Shown here: piece by piece, positions 14,567 to 22,795 of the stretch
How positions within the stretch are numbered: the stretch's first letter is position 1
Layout: each line of letters starts with the position of its first letter
Origin: an uncultured Atopobium sp.
GTDB lineage: Bacteria > Actinomycetota > Coriobacteriia > Coriobacteriales > Atopobiaceae
Direction: 5' to 3'
Length of the DNA: 32,921 nt
Assembly: GCA_900555335.1 (NCBI GenBank)
Contig: USKU01000003.1
Span: 1-32,921 of the forward strand
Translations under genes and position numbers: made by a program
The notes under the pieces: model-generated
What the model was told of the DNA's origin: nothing
The model's database searches: none
The model's input: the letters and a program-made list of their open reading frames with translations, nothing else

Positions 14567-15502
14567 GTGATTGTTACCGTAACACTCAATGCATCCATTG
14601 ATAAGGCGTACTACCTGGACTCTCCTGTTGTAGATGGAACGGTACACAGAGTCTCGGTGGTAGATAACAGCGCGGGTGGCAAGGGTCTTAATGCCTCACG
14701 AGCCATTACCACCCTTAACTACCCCGTTTGTGCCACAGGATTTGTAGGCGGCAATAACGGTAGATACCTTGTTGAGCTGGCTCATAAAGATGGTATTACC
14801 AGCGATTTTATTTATACTGAGCAAGAAACCCGCTCATGCATTAATATCCTGGAGCCAAGCGGGCAATCAACTGAATTCTTAGAGCCTGGACAGCCTGTAC
14901 TTCCTGAAGAATTCCTTGCTTTCAAGGCAAAGCTTGTCCAGCTTACCAACGAAGCCGAAGTTGTTACCTTTAATGGCAGTATTCCCAAGGGCATTTCTGC
15001 CGAAAATTACAAAGAACTTATTGAAGAGACCATGGCTGCGGGCGTGCCTTGCATTGTAGACGCATCCGGTGCACTGCTCACCTCCTGTATTGATGCGCTT
15101 CCTACCATGATCAAACCAAACACCGATGAAATCGGCCAACTTCTAGGAAGAGAAGTAACTACAGAAGACCAGGTCATTGAGGCAGCTCGGGAGCTGCACA
15201 AACGCGGCATTAAAATTGTAGTTGTATCGCTTGGTGCAAAAGGTGCACTCATGGTTTCTGATGAAGGAACCTTTAGAGCAAATCCTCCAAAAATTGAAGC
15301 TATCAATCCTGTTGGTGCAGGAGATACCCTTGTTGGCTCATTTGCTGTTGCACTTGCTCAGCAAAAACCAACTTCAGAGTGTCTTACCTTTGCGCTTTCA
15401 TGTGCTACCGCAAGTTGCCTATCTGCAGGTACCGGTCGCTTTGATCAAGATGTTGCAATTAAGATTCAGAAGCAGGTCACAATAAAAAAGATTGCTGAAT
15501 AA
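14567..15502 (+). CDS. 1-phosphofructokinase/tagatose-6-phosphate kinase family (PfkB fold)
   Basis: Sugar-phosphate kinase of the PfkB/LacC/FruK family, 311 residues. It has the N-terminal family segment SAGGKGLNASRA and the C-terminal catalytic motif NPVGAGDTLVGSF with the base near Asp253. The likely job here is tagatose-6-P to tagatose-1,6-bisphosphate, between AgaS and the aldolase; a fructose-1-phosphate kinase role cannot be excluded from sequence. I chose the GTG start at 14567, with GAGG 8 bases upstream, giving MIVTVTLNASIDKAYYLD, the family's usual beginning; GTG 14537 would place that site inside the gene. Confidence 0.9.
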   Translation: MIVTVTLNASIDKAYYLDSPVVDGTVHRVSVVDNSAGGKGLNASRAITTLNYPVCATGFVGGNNGRYLVELAHKDGITSDFIYTEQETRSCINILEPSGQSTEFLEPGQPVLPEEFLAFKAKLVQLTNEAEVVTFNGSIPKGISAENYKELIEETMAAGVPCIVDASGALLTSCIDALPTMIKPNTDEIGQLLGREVTTEDQVIEAARELHKRGIKIVVVSLGAKGALMVSDEGTFRANPPKIEAINPVGAGDTLVGSFAVALAQQKPTSECLTFALSCATASCLSAGTGRFDQDVAIKIQKQVTIKKIAE

Positions 15503-15637
15503 TATGCAGCAAGACGGGTTTCTCGCCAAAGGTTACAAAGACAAAACTATTTCTAGAAAACTTACGTAACAGAGTAAGAGAAACGTTACAATTTTTTCAG
15601 TCAATCAAAGAGCCCTTTGGGGCGAAAGGAGCAATAG
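15503..15637 (+). other. Spacer between kinase and aldolase genes
   Basis: This 135-bp spacer starts with a GGGTTTCTCGCC element (15516-15527). It ends with the weak hairpin GTAAC ... GTTAC followed by AATTTTTTC near 15590-15600, which could be a leaky terminator or part of a promoter for the aldolase. No gene seen. Confidence 0.35.
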
Positions 15638-16489
15638 ATGTTCGTTACTACTAAGCAGATGCTTCTTGACGCACAGGCTGGCCATTACGCTGTTGGCGCC
15701 TTTAACGTTGAGAACCTTGAGTTTGTAATGGCTGTTGTTAAGGCAGCAGAAGAGCGCCGCTCCCCTGTTATTCTTCAGACCACTCCTGGAACCATCAAGT
15801 ACGCAAGCCTTGATTACTTTGCTGCCATGGTTCGTTGTGCTGCTGAAGAGGCAACTGTTCCTGTTGCTCTTCACCTAGATCACGGTGATGGCTTTGATCG
15901 CTGCATCCAGGCAGCTCGTGCCGGTTACACCTCTGTCATGATTGACGGCTCTCACGTTCCATTTGAGGACAATATTGCACTTACCGCATCCGTAACCAAG
16001 TTTGCTGGCCCTATCAACCTTCCTGTTGAGGCAGAGCTTGGCAAAGTTGGCGGTAAAGAGGACGACGGCCCAGCCGTTGAGGGCGAGAACCCCTACACTG
16101 ATCCAGACCAGGCTGAGGAGTTTGTCGCTCGCACTAACTGCACTTCTCTCGCAGTTGGCGTTGGTACCGCTCACGGCGTCTATCACGGCACACCTCACAT
16201 TGAGCAGGGCGTCCTCAAGGCTATCCGCCAGCGTCTTGATATTCCTCTGGTTCTTCACGGTACTTCTGGTGTTCCAGATGACCAGGTAGCAGAAGCAATC
16301 CAGAACGGTGTTTGCAAGGTTAACTACGCAACCGAGCTCCGCCAGGTCTTTACCGCAGCCTTTATGAAGTACATGTCAGAAAACCCTGGCAACTTTGATC
16401 CAAAGAAGCCTTCCGTTCCTGGTATGGAAGCAATTACTCAGATTGTTGCAAGCCACATGGATAACCTGGGCTCTTCCCACAAGGCATAA
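15638..16489 (+). CDS. Class II aldolase, tagatose-/fructose-bisphosphate type
   Basis: Zinc-dependent class II ketose-bisphosphate aldolase, 283 residues, size and motifs like GatY/KbaY/FbaA. Visible are HLDHGDGFD (Asp81 as catalytic acid, His82 as zinc ligand), His179 (TAHGVYHG), His207 (LHGTSGV) and VKNY-like VNYATELR. The context with AgaS and a LacC-type kinase favours tagatose-1,6-bisphosphate cleavage to DHAP and glyceraldehyde-3-phosphate, although fructose-1,6-bisphosphate is a realistic alternative or second substrate. ATG 15638 has AAAGGAG 6 bases upstream. It ends just before a perfect-stem terminator. Confidence 0.92.
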   Translation: MFVTTKQMLLDAQAGHYAVGAFNVENLEFVMAVVKAAEERRSPVILQTTPGTIKYASLDYFAAMVRCAAEEATVPVALHLDHGDGFDRCIQAARAGYTSVMIDGSHVPFEDNIALTASVTKFAGPINLPVEAELGKVGGKEDDGPAVEGENPYTDPDQAEEFVARTNCTSLAVGVGTAHGVYHGTPHIEQGVLKAIRQRLDIPLVLHGTSGVPDDQVAEAIQNGVCKVNYATELRQVFTAAFMKYMSENPGNFDPKKPSVPGMEAITQIVASHMDNLGSSHKA

Positions 16490-16535
16490 GCGTCAAGGCA
16501 TAGCCGTCGCACGTATCCTGCTTTTGCAGATAAAC

Positions 16536-16567
16536 AAGGCGAGAAGATCGATTGGTCTTCTCGCCTT
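16536..16567. terminator. Perfect 12-bp hairpin terminator built from an inverted GGCGAGAA pair
   Basis: AAGGCGAGAAGA and TCTTCTCGCCTT pair fully around TCGATTGG, between the convergent aldolase and aminotransferase genes. It could stop transcription from both sides, though T runs are short. Both arms contain the over-represented 8-mer described in the findings. Confidence 0.75.
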
Positions 16568-16603
16568 AGTGTTAGAAGCAAAGCGCTGTTAGAACTGAAG
16601 GCC

Positions 16604-17650
16604 TTAGCAAATCTTGCAAATCCAGTCTGCCTCTGGAGCCTCAATCTCGCCAGACTGAATGCTGGTCAGCGTGTTGCGGAGCTTAGACATAACTGGTCCA
16701 ACAGCCTCCATACCAGCGCCAAAGACAATCTCTTTCTGGCCGTCAACAACTTTGCCAACAGGAGAAATAACAGCAGCAGTACCGCACATACCGCACTCAA
16801 CAAACTGGTCAAGCTCGTCAAAGCGGACAGGACGCTCAATAACCTTCATACCAAGCAGGTCTTTAGCAACCGTTGCCAGAGAGCGGCGGGTAATAGAAGG
16901 CAAAATGGAATCTGTATAAGACTGTGGAATAACCAGGGTTCCCTCTTTATCAACAAAGAGGAAGTTTGCGCCACTGGACTCCTCAACATAGGTACGAGAG
17001 CCTGAGTCAAGATACATACTGTCTGCAAAGCCCTGCTCATGTGCCCAGGTGGTTGGGTACAGAGACATAGCGTAGTTGAGGCCAGCCTTGATGTTACCGG
17101 TTCCGTGAGGAGCAGCACGGTCATAAGGAGAAACGGTCAGTGCAACAGGAGCAACGCCATTGGAGTAATAAGCTCCAACTGGAGTGACCATAATACGGAA
17201 CTCATAGGTAGGAGATGGCTTAACACCAACGGTATTGCCGGTACCAATCATAAATGGACGAACATACAGCGTAGCGCCCGTACCAAATGGTGGAACCCAT
17301 GCTGCGTTTGCAGAAACAACCTCTTTAACAGCAGCGACAAATCTATCCTCAGGAAATGGTGGCATAACAAGGCGAGCTGCAGAGTCTGCCATACGCTGAG
17401 CATTGAGGTTAGGACGGAAGCAGACAATATCACCTGAGAGTGTAGTGTATGCCTTCAGGCCCTCAAAAACTTCCTGGCAATAATGGAAGATGTTTGCGCA
17501 TTCAGACAGTGTAATGCTGTGATCGGTGGTAAGGCCGCCCTCATCCCAAGCACCGTCTTTGTAGTGGGCAACGTAGCTGTAGTCGCACTGCGTATATGCG
17601 AAGCCAAGTGCTGTCCAATCGATGTCTTTCTTCTCCACTGAGTTTGCCAT
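16604..17650 (-). CDS. ilvE: Branched-chain amino acid aminotransferase
   Basis: PLP enzyme that interconverts leucine, isoleucine or valine and their 2-keto acids with glutamate/2-oxoglutarate. The 348-residue length and sequence fit the longer (type II, eukaryote-like) BCAT class. The PLP lysine is in GTGNIKAGLNYA (Lys188), and SYTDSILPSITRRSL and CGTAAVISPVG are family-typical. A CGMCGT pattern resembles the CxxC found in this class. ATG 17650 has AAAGGAA upstream. It is a single gene, divergent from the DUF488 gene. Confidence 0.95.
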   Translation of the reverse strand: MANSVEKKDIDWTALGFAYTQCDYSYVAHYKDGAWDEGGLTTDHSITLSECANIFHYCQEVFEGLKAYTTLSGDIVCFRPNLNAQRMADSAARLVMPPFPEDRFVAAVKEVVSANAAWVPPFGTGATLYVRPFMIGTGNTVGVKPSPTYEFRIMVTPVGAYYSNGVAPVALTVSPYDRAAPHGTGNIKAGLNYAMSLYPTTWAHEQGFADSMYLDSGSRTYVEESSGANFLFVDKEGTLVIPQSYTDSILPSITRRSLATVAKDLLGMKVIERPVRFDELDQFVECGMCGTAAVISPVGKVVDGQKEIVFGAGMEAVGPVMSKLRNTLTSIQSGEIEAPEADWICKIC

Positions 17651-17756
17651 GGCTTTCCTTTCTCCGTGGGTTTTAAAGAATGAACTTCATCATAAACATG
17701 CGGATATGAATACCTAGTCCTATTAAATAGTTTGTAACCGAATAGATATTTTGCGG

Positions 17757-17762
17757 TATAAC
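17757..17762 (+). promoter_or_regulatory. Candidate -10 for the DUF488 gene
   Basis: TATAAC, with TTGTAA 19 bp upstream as a weak -35. It would give a leader of about 20 bases carrying the GGGAG ribosome site. Confidence 0.35.
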
Positions 17763-17786
17763 GTACATGAACTGAAGGGAGCAAAA

Positions 17787-18146
17787 ATGAATATCAACCT
17801 TAAGAGGACTTACGATGCACCAGAAGCTGACGATGGGTATCGCGTGCTAGTAGATAGACTGTGGCCTCGTGGTATTAAAAAAGAGAACCTACACGCTGAT
17901 GAATGGGCTAAAACCATTGCTCCTACTACTGAGTGCAGAAAAGCATTCAACCACGATCCAGAGCACTTTGATAGCTTTGTGTCTACTTATACAGCTGAAC
18001 TTGACAGCAATCCTGACGCAGATGCCTTTGTCGAACAGCTTAAAAAGCTTGATCAATCTACCGTGACACTGCTTTTCTCGGACAAAGACACTACGTACAA
18101 CAACGCAGTAGTGCTCAAAAAGTGGCTTGAGACTAAGCTTAAGTAA
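17787..18146 (+). CDS. DUF488 family protein (YeaO-like)
   Basis: A 119-residue member of the DUF488/YeaO family, whose biochemical role is not established. The family signature is clear: LKRTYDAPEADDGYRVLVDRLWPRG near the start and the later TLLFSDKDTTYNNAVVLKKWL. I chose ATG 17787 with GGGAG upstream; an upstream TTG at 17751 is less likely. It is a single gene between the aminotransferase and glutamate racemase genes, convergent with murI at only 19 bp and without a clear terminator. Confidence 0.9.
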   Translation: MNINLKRTYDAPEADDGYRVLVDRLWPRGIKKENLHADEWAKTIAPTTECRKAFNHDPEHFDSFVSTYTAELDSNPDADAFVEQLKKLDQSTVTLLFSDKDTTYNNAVVLKKWLETKLK

Positions 18147-18165
18147 TACGCTTACCCAGCCACGC

Positions 18166-18975
18166 TTACATATCTTGCGAGAAGAACTCCTGGTAGAACT
18201 TCAATTCTTCAGGAGTATCTATGCTTGATGAGAATAAAATATCAGGCTCTGAGGCGCTAGTGTTCTTGTCAGCAGCGGCATCTGCAGAAGCAAGCAAGTT
18301 TGCCTGTCCAAGCAAACGCTTTAGCTGATGAGCGGCGCCTGCCCCACCGTCAAAAAATTCTACGTCTCCTAAAACAGAGCTAATTTGCTTCTTGATAAAG
18401 GGGTAATGGGTGCACCCAAGAACCACGGCATCTGCCTGGCCAGCATAATCTCCCAAAAGCTCGGTCAGGCGGTTATGCATTTGTTCTGAATTAGCCTTAC
18501 CAGATTCAATAAGCTCCACCAAGCCTTCTCCTGGAATAGAGATAACCTTTGCAGAAGGATGCAGGCGTGACTCAAGGTTGTGGTACTTCTGCAAAGAGAG
18601 CGTTGCTTTTGTAGCCAGAACAACCACTGTTCCATGGGGATATGCAGTTACTGCAGGCTTAAGAGCTGGCTCAACACCCACAATAGGTACATGAGGATAG
18701 GTTGCCCTCAGCTCGTCTGCAGCAGCAGCTGTAGCAGTATTGCAAGCTATAACCAGCGCTTTAGCCCCCTCATCAATAAACTTTTTAGCAATAGCCGCAG
18801 AGCGCTGGGCAATCTGCGCTTTTGGTTTAGTGCCATAAGGAGCAAATGCAGAATCGCCAAAATAATGAAATTCCTCGTGAGGCATTTGGGCAACAAGGTG
18901 TTTAAGCACACTCATGCCACCAACGCCCGAGTCAAATACACCAATAAACTTATGAGGAGCTAAGTGAGCTTCCAT
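18166..18975 (-). CDS. murI: Glutamate racemase
   Basis: Makes D-glutamate for peptidoglycan. The 269-residue protein starts after a short leader with the family's FIGVFDSGVGGMSVLKH. The two catalytic cysteines are Cys78 (VIACNTATA) and Cys188 (LGCTHYP), and FGDSAFAPYGTK is the usual substrate loop. The last 35 residues are less conserved. ATG 18975 has GAAAGG upstream. The 112-bp gap to the divergent FKBP gene includes AT-rich promoter-like sequence for both. Confidence 0.96.
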   Translation of the reverse strand: MEAHLAPHKFIGVFDSGVGGMSVLKHLVAQMPHEEFHYFGDSAFAPYGTKPKAQIAQRSAAIAKKFIDEGAKALVIACNTATAAAADELRATYPHVPIVGVEPALKPAVTAYPHGTVVVLATKATLSLQKYHNLESRLHPSAKVISIPGEGLVELIESGKANSEQMHNRLTELLGDYAGQADAVVLGCTHYPFIKKQISSVLGDVEFFDGGAGAAHQLKRLLGQANLLASADAAADKNTSASEPDILFSSSIDTPEELKFYQEFFSQDM

Positions 18976-19044
18976 TACAAACCTTTCAAACTGAATGTAA
19001 AGTATTTTATACCTTTATCATTCAAAGGTTGATTTACGTCACTC

Positions 19045-19063
19045 TTGGGTAGAATGCCAAAGA
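19045..19063 (+). promoter_or_regulatory. Promoter-like sequence upstream of the FKBP gene
   Basis: TAGAAT preceded by TTGGG near 19050 is a fair -10, with GGTTGA 17 bp upstream as a weak -35. It lies about 35-40 bp before the start codon of the prolyl isomerase. Confidence 0.3.
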
Positions 19064-19087
19064 TATGTTTTTAACGATTGGAGTTTC

Positions 19088-19516
19088 ATGAGCAACGAAG
19101 GTAAAAAAGTAAAGGTCCACTACGTAGGCACTCTTGATGACGGAACTAAGTTTGACTCCTCCCGTGATCGCAACGAGCCACTGGCATTTACCTGCATGGC
19201 TGGTCAGATGATCCCAGGCTTTGATGAGGCTGTCAAAGATATGACCGTTGGCCAGATTGTTGATGTCCACATTCCAGCAGCAGAGGCATATGGCGAGCGC
19301 CATGAAGAGGCAGTGCAGCCTGTTCCCGTAGCTCAGCTACCAGGCTCTGAGAATCTTGTTGCAGGTCAGCAGGTTACTCTGGGCACCCCTGAGGGATACC
19401 CTGTTATGGCAACCGTTGTCTCTAACGACGGCACCACTATCGTCTTTGACACCAACCATCCAATGGCTGGTAAAGACCTTAACTTCAACATTGAGCTTCT
19501 CGAGGTTGAAGAGTAA
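19088..19516 (+). CDS. FKBP-type peptidyl-prolyl isomerase (SlyD-like)
   Basis: Catalyses cis-trans isomerisation of proline peptide bonds; likely a cytoplasmic folding helper since no signal peptide is present. At 142 residues it resembles SlyD in layout: an FKBP half (VKVHYVGTLDDGTKFDSSRD, GQMIPGFDEAVKDMTVGQ), the insert-in-flap chaperone part starting after AAEAYGERHEEAVQPVP, then the closing FKBP strands. The histidine-rich metal tail of E. coli SlyD is absent. ATG 19088 has GGAG upstream. A strong terminator follows. Confidence 0.93.
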   Translation: MSNEGKKVKVHYVGTLDDGTKFDSSRDRNEPLAFTCMAGQMIPGFDEAVKDMTVGQIVDVHIPAAEAYGERHEEAVQPVPVAQLPGSENLVAGQQVTLGTPEGYPVMATVVSNDGTTIVFDTNHPMAGKDLNFNIELLEVEE

Positions 19517-19540
19517 TCCACTCCCCCTTTATAGGGCGAG

Positions 19541-19580
19541 AAGGGCGTAGGTGCTTCTGGCATCTGCGCCCTTCCTTTTT
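19541..19580 (+). terminator. Terminator of the FKBP gene
   Basis: AAGGGCGTAGGTGC pairs with GCATCTGCGCCCTT (14 bp including two G-T pairs) around a five-base loop, followed by CCTTTTTG. A GGCGAGAA element overlaps its 5' edge (19535-19542). Confidence 0.88.
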
Positions 19581-19598
19581 GCGTCAAAGAGACATCAA

Positions 19599-19632
19599 AA
19601 AAGAGCTTGGTTGCATGCAACCAAGCTCTTTT
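19599..19632. terminator. Perfect palindromic terminator at the end of the cell-wall hydrolase gene
   Basis: A 34-bp perfect palindrome: AAAAGAGCTTGGTTGCA followed by its exact reverse complement. With flanking A and T runs it can terminate on either strand, serving mainly the minus-strand gene ending at 19661 and backing up the FKBP terminator. Confidence 0.85.
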
Positions 19633-19660
19633 ACATAACAAGTTATGAGGGGCCAATACC

Positions 19661-20902
19661 TTAGCTTAGGACAACGCCGCCAAGCCAGCCCCACCTTGGA
19701 GTACTCAAAGCACCAAGCTGAGAAATCCAAGAACTCAAGCTCTGGCTTCTTACAATACCAGAGAGGCAGTGCCTGACCATGCCGCCACCAATGTAAATAC
19801 CAACATGGCCGTAAATCAGAGCTGCAGCAGAACCACCAAGGGTTGGAACAGCAATAATCATGCCAGGCTCAATAGCGCTCTGATCAGTAGAGTAGCACCA
19901 GGAATAGTACATATCACAAGCGTTGCCATAGAAGGTGCCAACGCCTGCGTTTGAGAAGACATTAGAAACCCAAGCAGCACAGAAGCCAGCACCGGTAGAT
20001 CCGGTATAGCCTGCAGCATTAACAACTGCAGCAGCAGAACCAGAACCAGCAGAAGAGGTTCCTCCTCCGCCACCGCCACCAGAGTAGCTACTACCACCAC
20101 CGCTGTCGCTTGATGCAGCAGCACGTTGAGCAGCAACACGCTCTGCCTCCTGCTGAGCGGCAAGAAGTTCAGAATCACGCTGGGCAATAAGCTCTTTGAC
20201 GTTGTCATCAAGATTTGCAACAACGTTTGCAGCGTCCGCCTGACGAGCAGAAATATCATTAAGCTGAGACTCCTGAGAAGCACGGAGATTCTCAAGTTCA
20301 GCCTTCTTATTCTCTAGCTCGGTCTTCTCGGACTGAAGAGCAGCCTTATCAGACTCAAGAGCGGCCTTCAGGTTCTTAACTTCCTCAATCATCTTCTGAT
20401 CGGACTCAGAAATCTTGTCGAGGTAGTAAATATTAGAAGTGAGCTCCTCAAAGCTTGCAGAAGAAAGAATCATCTCCAAAGCACCAGCTGGACCAGCCTT
20501 GTAGTTGCTGGACATACGAGCGCCAAGTTCTTTTCTCTTCTCGGCAATCTGAGTTTCCTTTTCAGAAATCTCTTTCTGCTTAGCATCAATCTGATTCTGC
20601 TTATCTGCAATCTGATCAGAAATAGCGCCAATCTGAGAGTTAGTGTCATTGAGGCTTGCTTGCATGCTAGAGACCTCATTAGAAATCTCATCGAGCAGCT
20701 TCTGAGCAGCATCGTAATCGCTACGAGCAGCATCAATCTGAGCCTGGGTAACACCAAAAGCAGGACGGGTATTAATCAGGGATGCAGTAACGGCAGCGGC
20801 AGCAATGCCCATGCCGGCAAAAATCTTAAGAGCATCACGACGGTTGAAAAGAGCAGCGCTCTGCTCCTCAATGGTTGTGCCTTGCTGTTTCTTTAAACTC
20901 AT
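19661..20902 (-). CDS. Exported coiled-coil protein with C-terminal CHAP/NlpC-P60-like cysteine domain
   Basis: Probable secreted peptidoglycan hydrolase of the PcsB/CwlO layout, 413 residues. Residues 21-50 form a signal region that begins with RRDALKIF, a twin-arginine-like motif, and ends near RPAFG. Residues about 51-255 are a long coiled coil rich in Gln, Glu, Lys and Ala. A Ser/Gly linker (265-290) follows. The C-terminal domain has candidate catalytic Cys308 (GAGFCAAWVSNVF) and His366 (YGHVGIYIGGG), the Cys-His arrangement of the NlpC/P60-CHAP superfamily. By analogy, the coiled coil may be controlled by FtsEX; ftsEX is not in this window. Single gene. Confidence 0.85.
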   Translation of the reverse strand: MSLKKQQGTTIEEQSAALFNRRDALKIFAGMGIAAAAVTASLINTRPAFGVTQAQIDAARSDYDAAQKLLDEISNEVSSMQASLNDTNSQIGAISDQIADKQNQIDAKQKEISEKETQIAEKRKELGARMSSNYKAGPAGALEMILSSASFEELTSNIYYLDKISESDQKMIEEVKNLKAALESDKAALQSEKTELENKKAELENLRASQESQLNDISARQADAANVVANLDDNVKELIAQRDSELLAAQQEAERVAAQRAAASSDSGGGSSYSGGGGGGGTSSAGSGSAAAVVNAAGYTGSTGAGFCAAWVSNVFSNAGVGTFYGNACDMYYSWCYSTDQSAIEPGMIIAVPTLGGSAAALIYGHVGIYIGGGMVRHCLSGIVRSQSLSSWISQLGALSTPRWGWLGGVVLS

Positions 20903-20997
20903 AAGGGTCTCCTAGAACGTTTAGTAGTACGGTGTGACCTTTGAGAGACTATTCTACCCGAGATACACGATGATAATCAAAAAGATACGTAATTTAC

Positions 20998-21029
20998 AAA
21001 CTTCCCAAAACGAATTTCGGGAAGTTTTT
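20998..21029. terminator. Hairpin terminator after the nucleoid-associated protein gene
   Basis: AAACTTCCC and GGGAAGTTT form a 9-bp stem with a 12-base loop. A TTTTT run follows on the plus strand, and a weaker TTTGTAAATT follows on the minus strand, which is the direction of the gene ending at 21059. Confidence 0.7.
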
Positions 21030-21058
21030 GCTCTAAATTGTGAGGTCAGAGATAGGAT

Positions 21059-22120
21059 TTAGCGGTTTTCAATATGTGCAACATTTTTTATTGATATGGT
21101 AATCCTACCGTCAGACTCGTGAGAAAATTCTAGGTAACCTGGACGATCCGTTAGGTTTGAGGGAAATGAAATCTCAATTCCCGTATCGGTGCGAATCTTA
21201 TGATTCTTTGCAATTCTGTTAGCAACACCGCGTTTAACAGGAACTTCTTCGGGGAGCTCTCTACTTGCCACCTGAGCCTCGTACTTTTCCTGAATCTCAG
21301 GACGCTCCTCAAAGATGCGCTTACCAACCTTGATAGGATCAACTACCTCTTCTACCTCTGCTGCTTCTGCAACGGCAGCCTTAGCACGAGACACCTCAAC
21401 GGCAGGCTCAAGGCCATACTCTTCAGCCAGGTCTTGAACAATAACGGTAACCTCGCCAATAACTTCATGACTGGAAGCCTCTGATGAGCACTCAAGGAAG
21501 AGTTCTGGGATGATGAACTTTCCCTCTCCTGCCACAGAGCGATCATGATCGTGGAAATCAATAACACCAGTATCCAGGTCGATGACCGCATACGAATCAA
21601 CTTTTTGCGTAGGAGAAGGCAGCGTTGCGTCCTGGCGCAAAATCTCGTTTGAGGAACCGTTGACGTCATGAATAAAGGCCTGCTTGCGCGGAAGAAGCAC
21701 AATGGCAAAAAGACGTCTTCCCTCGCCCTCAAATGCCTCAGCCTGAGCATCCTCATCGTCTGCAGCAGCACTAGCAAGTGCCTGACCAGCATCGGTATCA
21801 ATGTAGTCCGCCACAAGAAGATCGCACTGTTCAACGTCATCTGCACGACGAAGCTCTTCCCAGAACCACTGAGCAATCTGATGAGAAAACTCTACAAACT
21901 CAACGTCTCCGTGAGCATACTCCTGAAGACCTCCAGCAAAATTACTGGTAGGAGCAAATTCTCCATGTCTGGACTCTGGATTTGCCGTAATTTTACGCAG
22001 CCTACGCTGTACGTATGACTTTGTCTGACGATCCTCTAAATCCAAGGTAGATTGAGAGAAGTATTTAGTTCCCGTCTCAAAATCAAAGACGTGAAGAATT
22101 GCCTTAGTAACTCTAAGCAT
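21059..22120 (-). CDS. 37-kDa nucleoid-associated protein (YejK/NdpA family)
   Basis: A 353-residue protein matching the bacterial 37-kDa nucleoid-associated family. It opens with LRVTKAILHVFDFETGTKYFS and a long helical start, and closes with the family-typical IRTDTGIEISFPSNL and GRITISIKNVAHIENR. Members bind the nucleoid; their precise role is unclear. A variable acidic, Ala/Glu-rich section lies at about 120-140 and again around 245-265. ATG 22120 has GAGG 6 bases upstream. It lies 42 bp downstream of crr, with a GGCGAGAAACCC element in the gap. Confidence 0.85.
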   Translation of the reverse strand: MLRVTKAILHVFDFETGTKYFSQSTLDLEDRQTKSYVQRRLRKITANPESRHGEFAPTSNFAGGLQEYAHGDVEFVEFSHQIAQWFWEELRRADDVEQCDLLVADYIDTDAGQALASAAADDEDAQAEAFEGEGRRLFAIVLLPRKQAFIHDVNGSSNEILRQDATLPSPTQKVDSYAVIDLDTGVIDFHDHDRSVAGEGKFIIPELFLECSSEASSHEVIGEVTVIVQDLAEEYGLEPAVEVSRAKAAVAEAAEVEEVVDPIKVGKRIFEERPEIQEKYEAQVASRELPEEVPVKRGVANRIAKNHKIRTDTGIEISFPSNLTDRPGYLEFSHESDGRITISIKNVAHIENR

Positions 22121-22162
22121 GTAAAACCTCGTTTATTGCAGATGTTTTGCTGGCGAGAAACC

Positions 22163-22726
22163 CTAGTGCTTGACGCACATCAGAGGATCGCCAATCTTAA
22201 CCAGTGGACGACCACCAATCAGTGTTCCAGACTCGCCAATCAGATCGATGCGCTCATACTGATCTGCATTAACAACGGTAACAACTACAACGTTCTCATA
22301 TCCTGCTTCTTCAATGGCAGCAGCATCAAATGAAATCAGTGGAGTACCGGCCTTGACCTCATCGTTAGCGTGAACGTAGCGGGTAAAGCCCTTACCGTTC
22401 ATCTCGATGGTACCAACACCAATGTGAATCAAAATCTCAATACCAGTATCAGTGGTAAGGCCAATTGAGTGATTGGTTACGTTAGTTGCGGTAACGCGAG
22501 CATTGCAAGGAGCATAAACGCAATCAAGACCAACGGGCAAAATGCCATAGCCCTGGCCAAAGAGACCGCTTGAGATTACCTCATCGTGTACCTCTTGTAC
22601 GCTTACCAGGACACCAGAAACTGGTGCATAGATAGTGTCTTCCCTGGTAGCAAATGTAGCCTTCTGAGGCTGCTCTGTTCCGTTAGAAGGAACAAATACA
22701 TTCTTAACCTTTGACCAAAGACCCAT
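22163..22726 (-). CDS. crr: Stand-alone PTS glucose-type EIIA
   Basis: Phosphocarrier of the glucose superfamily PTS, 187 residues as a separate protein. After a variable 28-residue start come YAPVSGVLVSV, His86 (NHSIGL) and the phosphorylated His101 (EILIHIGVGT), then KGFTRYVHANDEVKAGTPL. It could serve glucose or disaccharide IICB proteins elsewhere in the genome and may also have a regulatory role; no EI, HPr or IICB gene lies here. ATG 22726 has GGAGG about 6 bases upstream. Probably co-transcribed with the downstream nucleoid-protein gene. Confidence 0.93.
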   Translation of the reverse strand: MGLWSKVKNVFVPSNGTEQPQKATFATREDTIYAPVSGVLVSVQEVHDEVISSGLFGQGYGILPVGLDCVYAPCNARVTATNVTNHSIGLTTDTGIEILIHIGVGTIEMNGKGFTRYVHANDEVKAGTPLISFDAAAIEEAGYENVVVVTVVNADQYERIDLIGESGTLIGGRPLVKIGDPLMCVKH

Positions 22727-22795
22727 GATGCCTCCTTGAGTATGTGCTCTGCACAGATACCATCTGACATAACGTTTCTATTTTACCTAAGCGAG

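Noticed and set aside
14398..14601. 67-codon plus-strand frame ahead of the kinase gene
   Set aside because: It overlaps the kinase start in another frame and has no ribosome site; more likely leader sequence.
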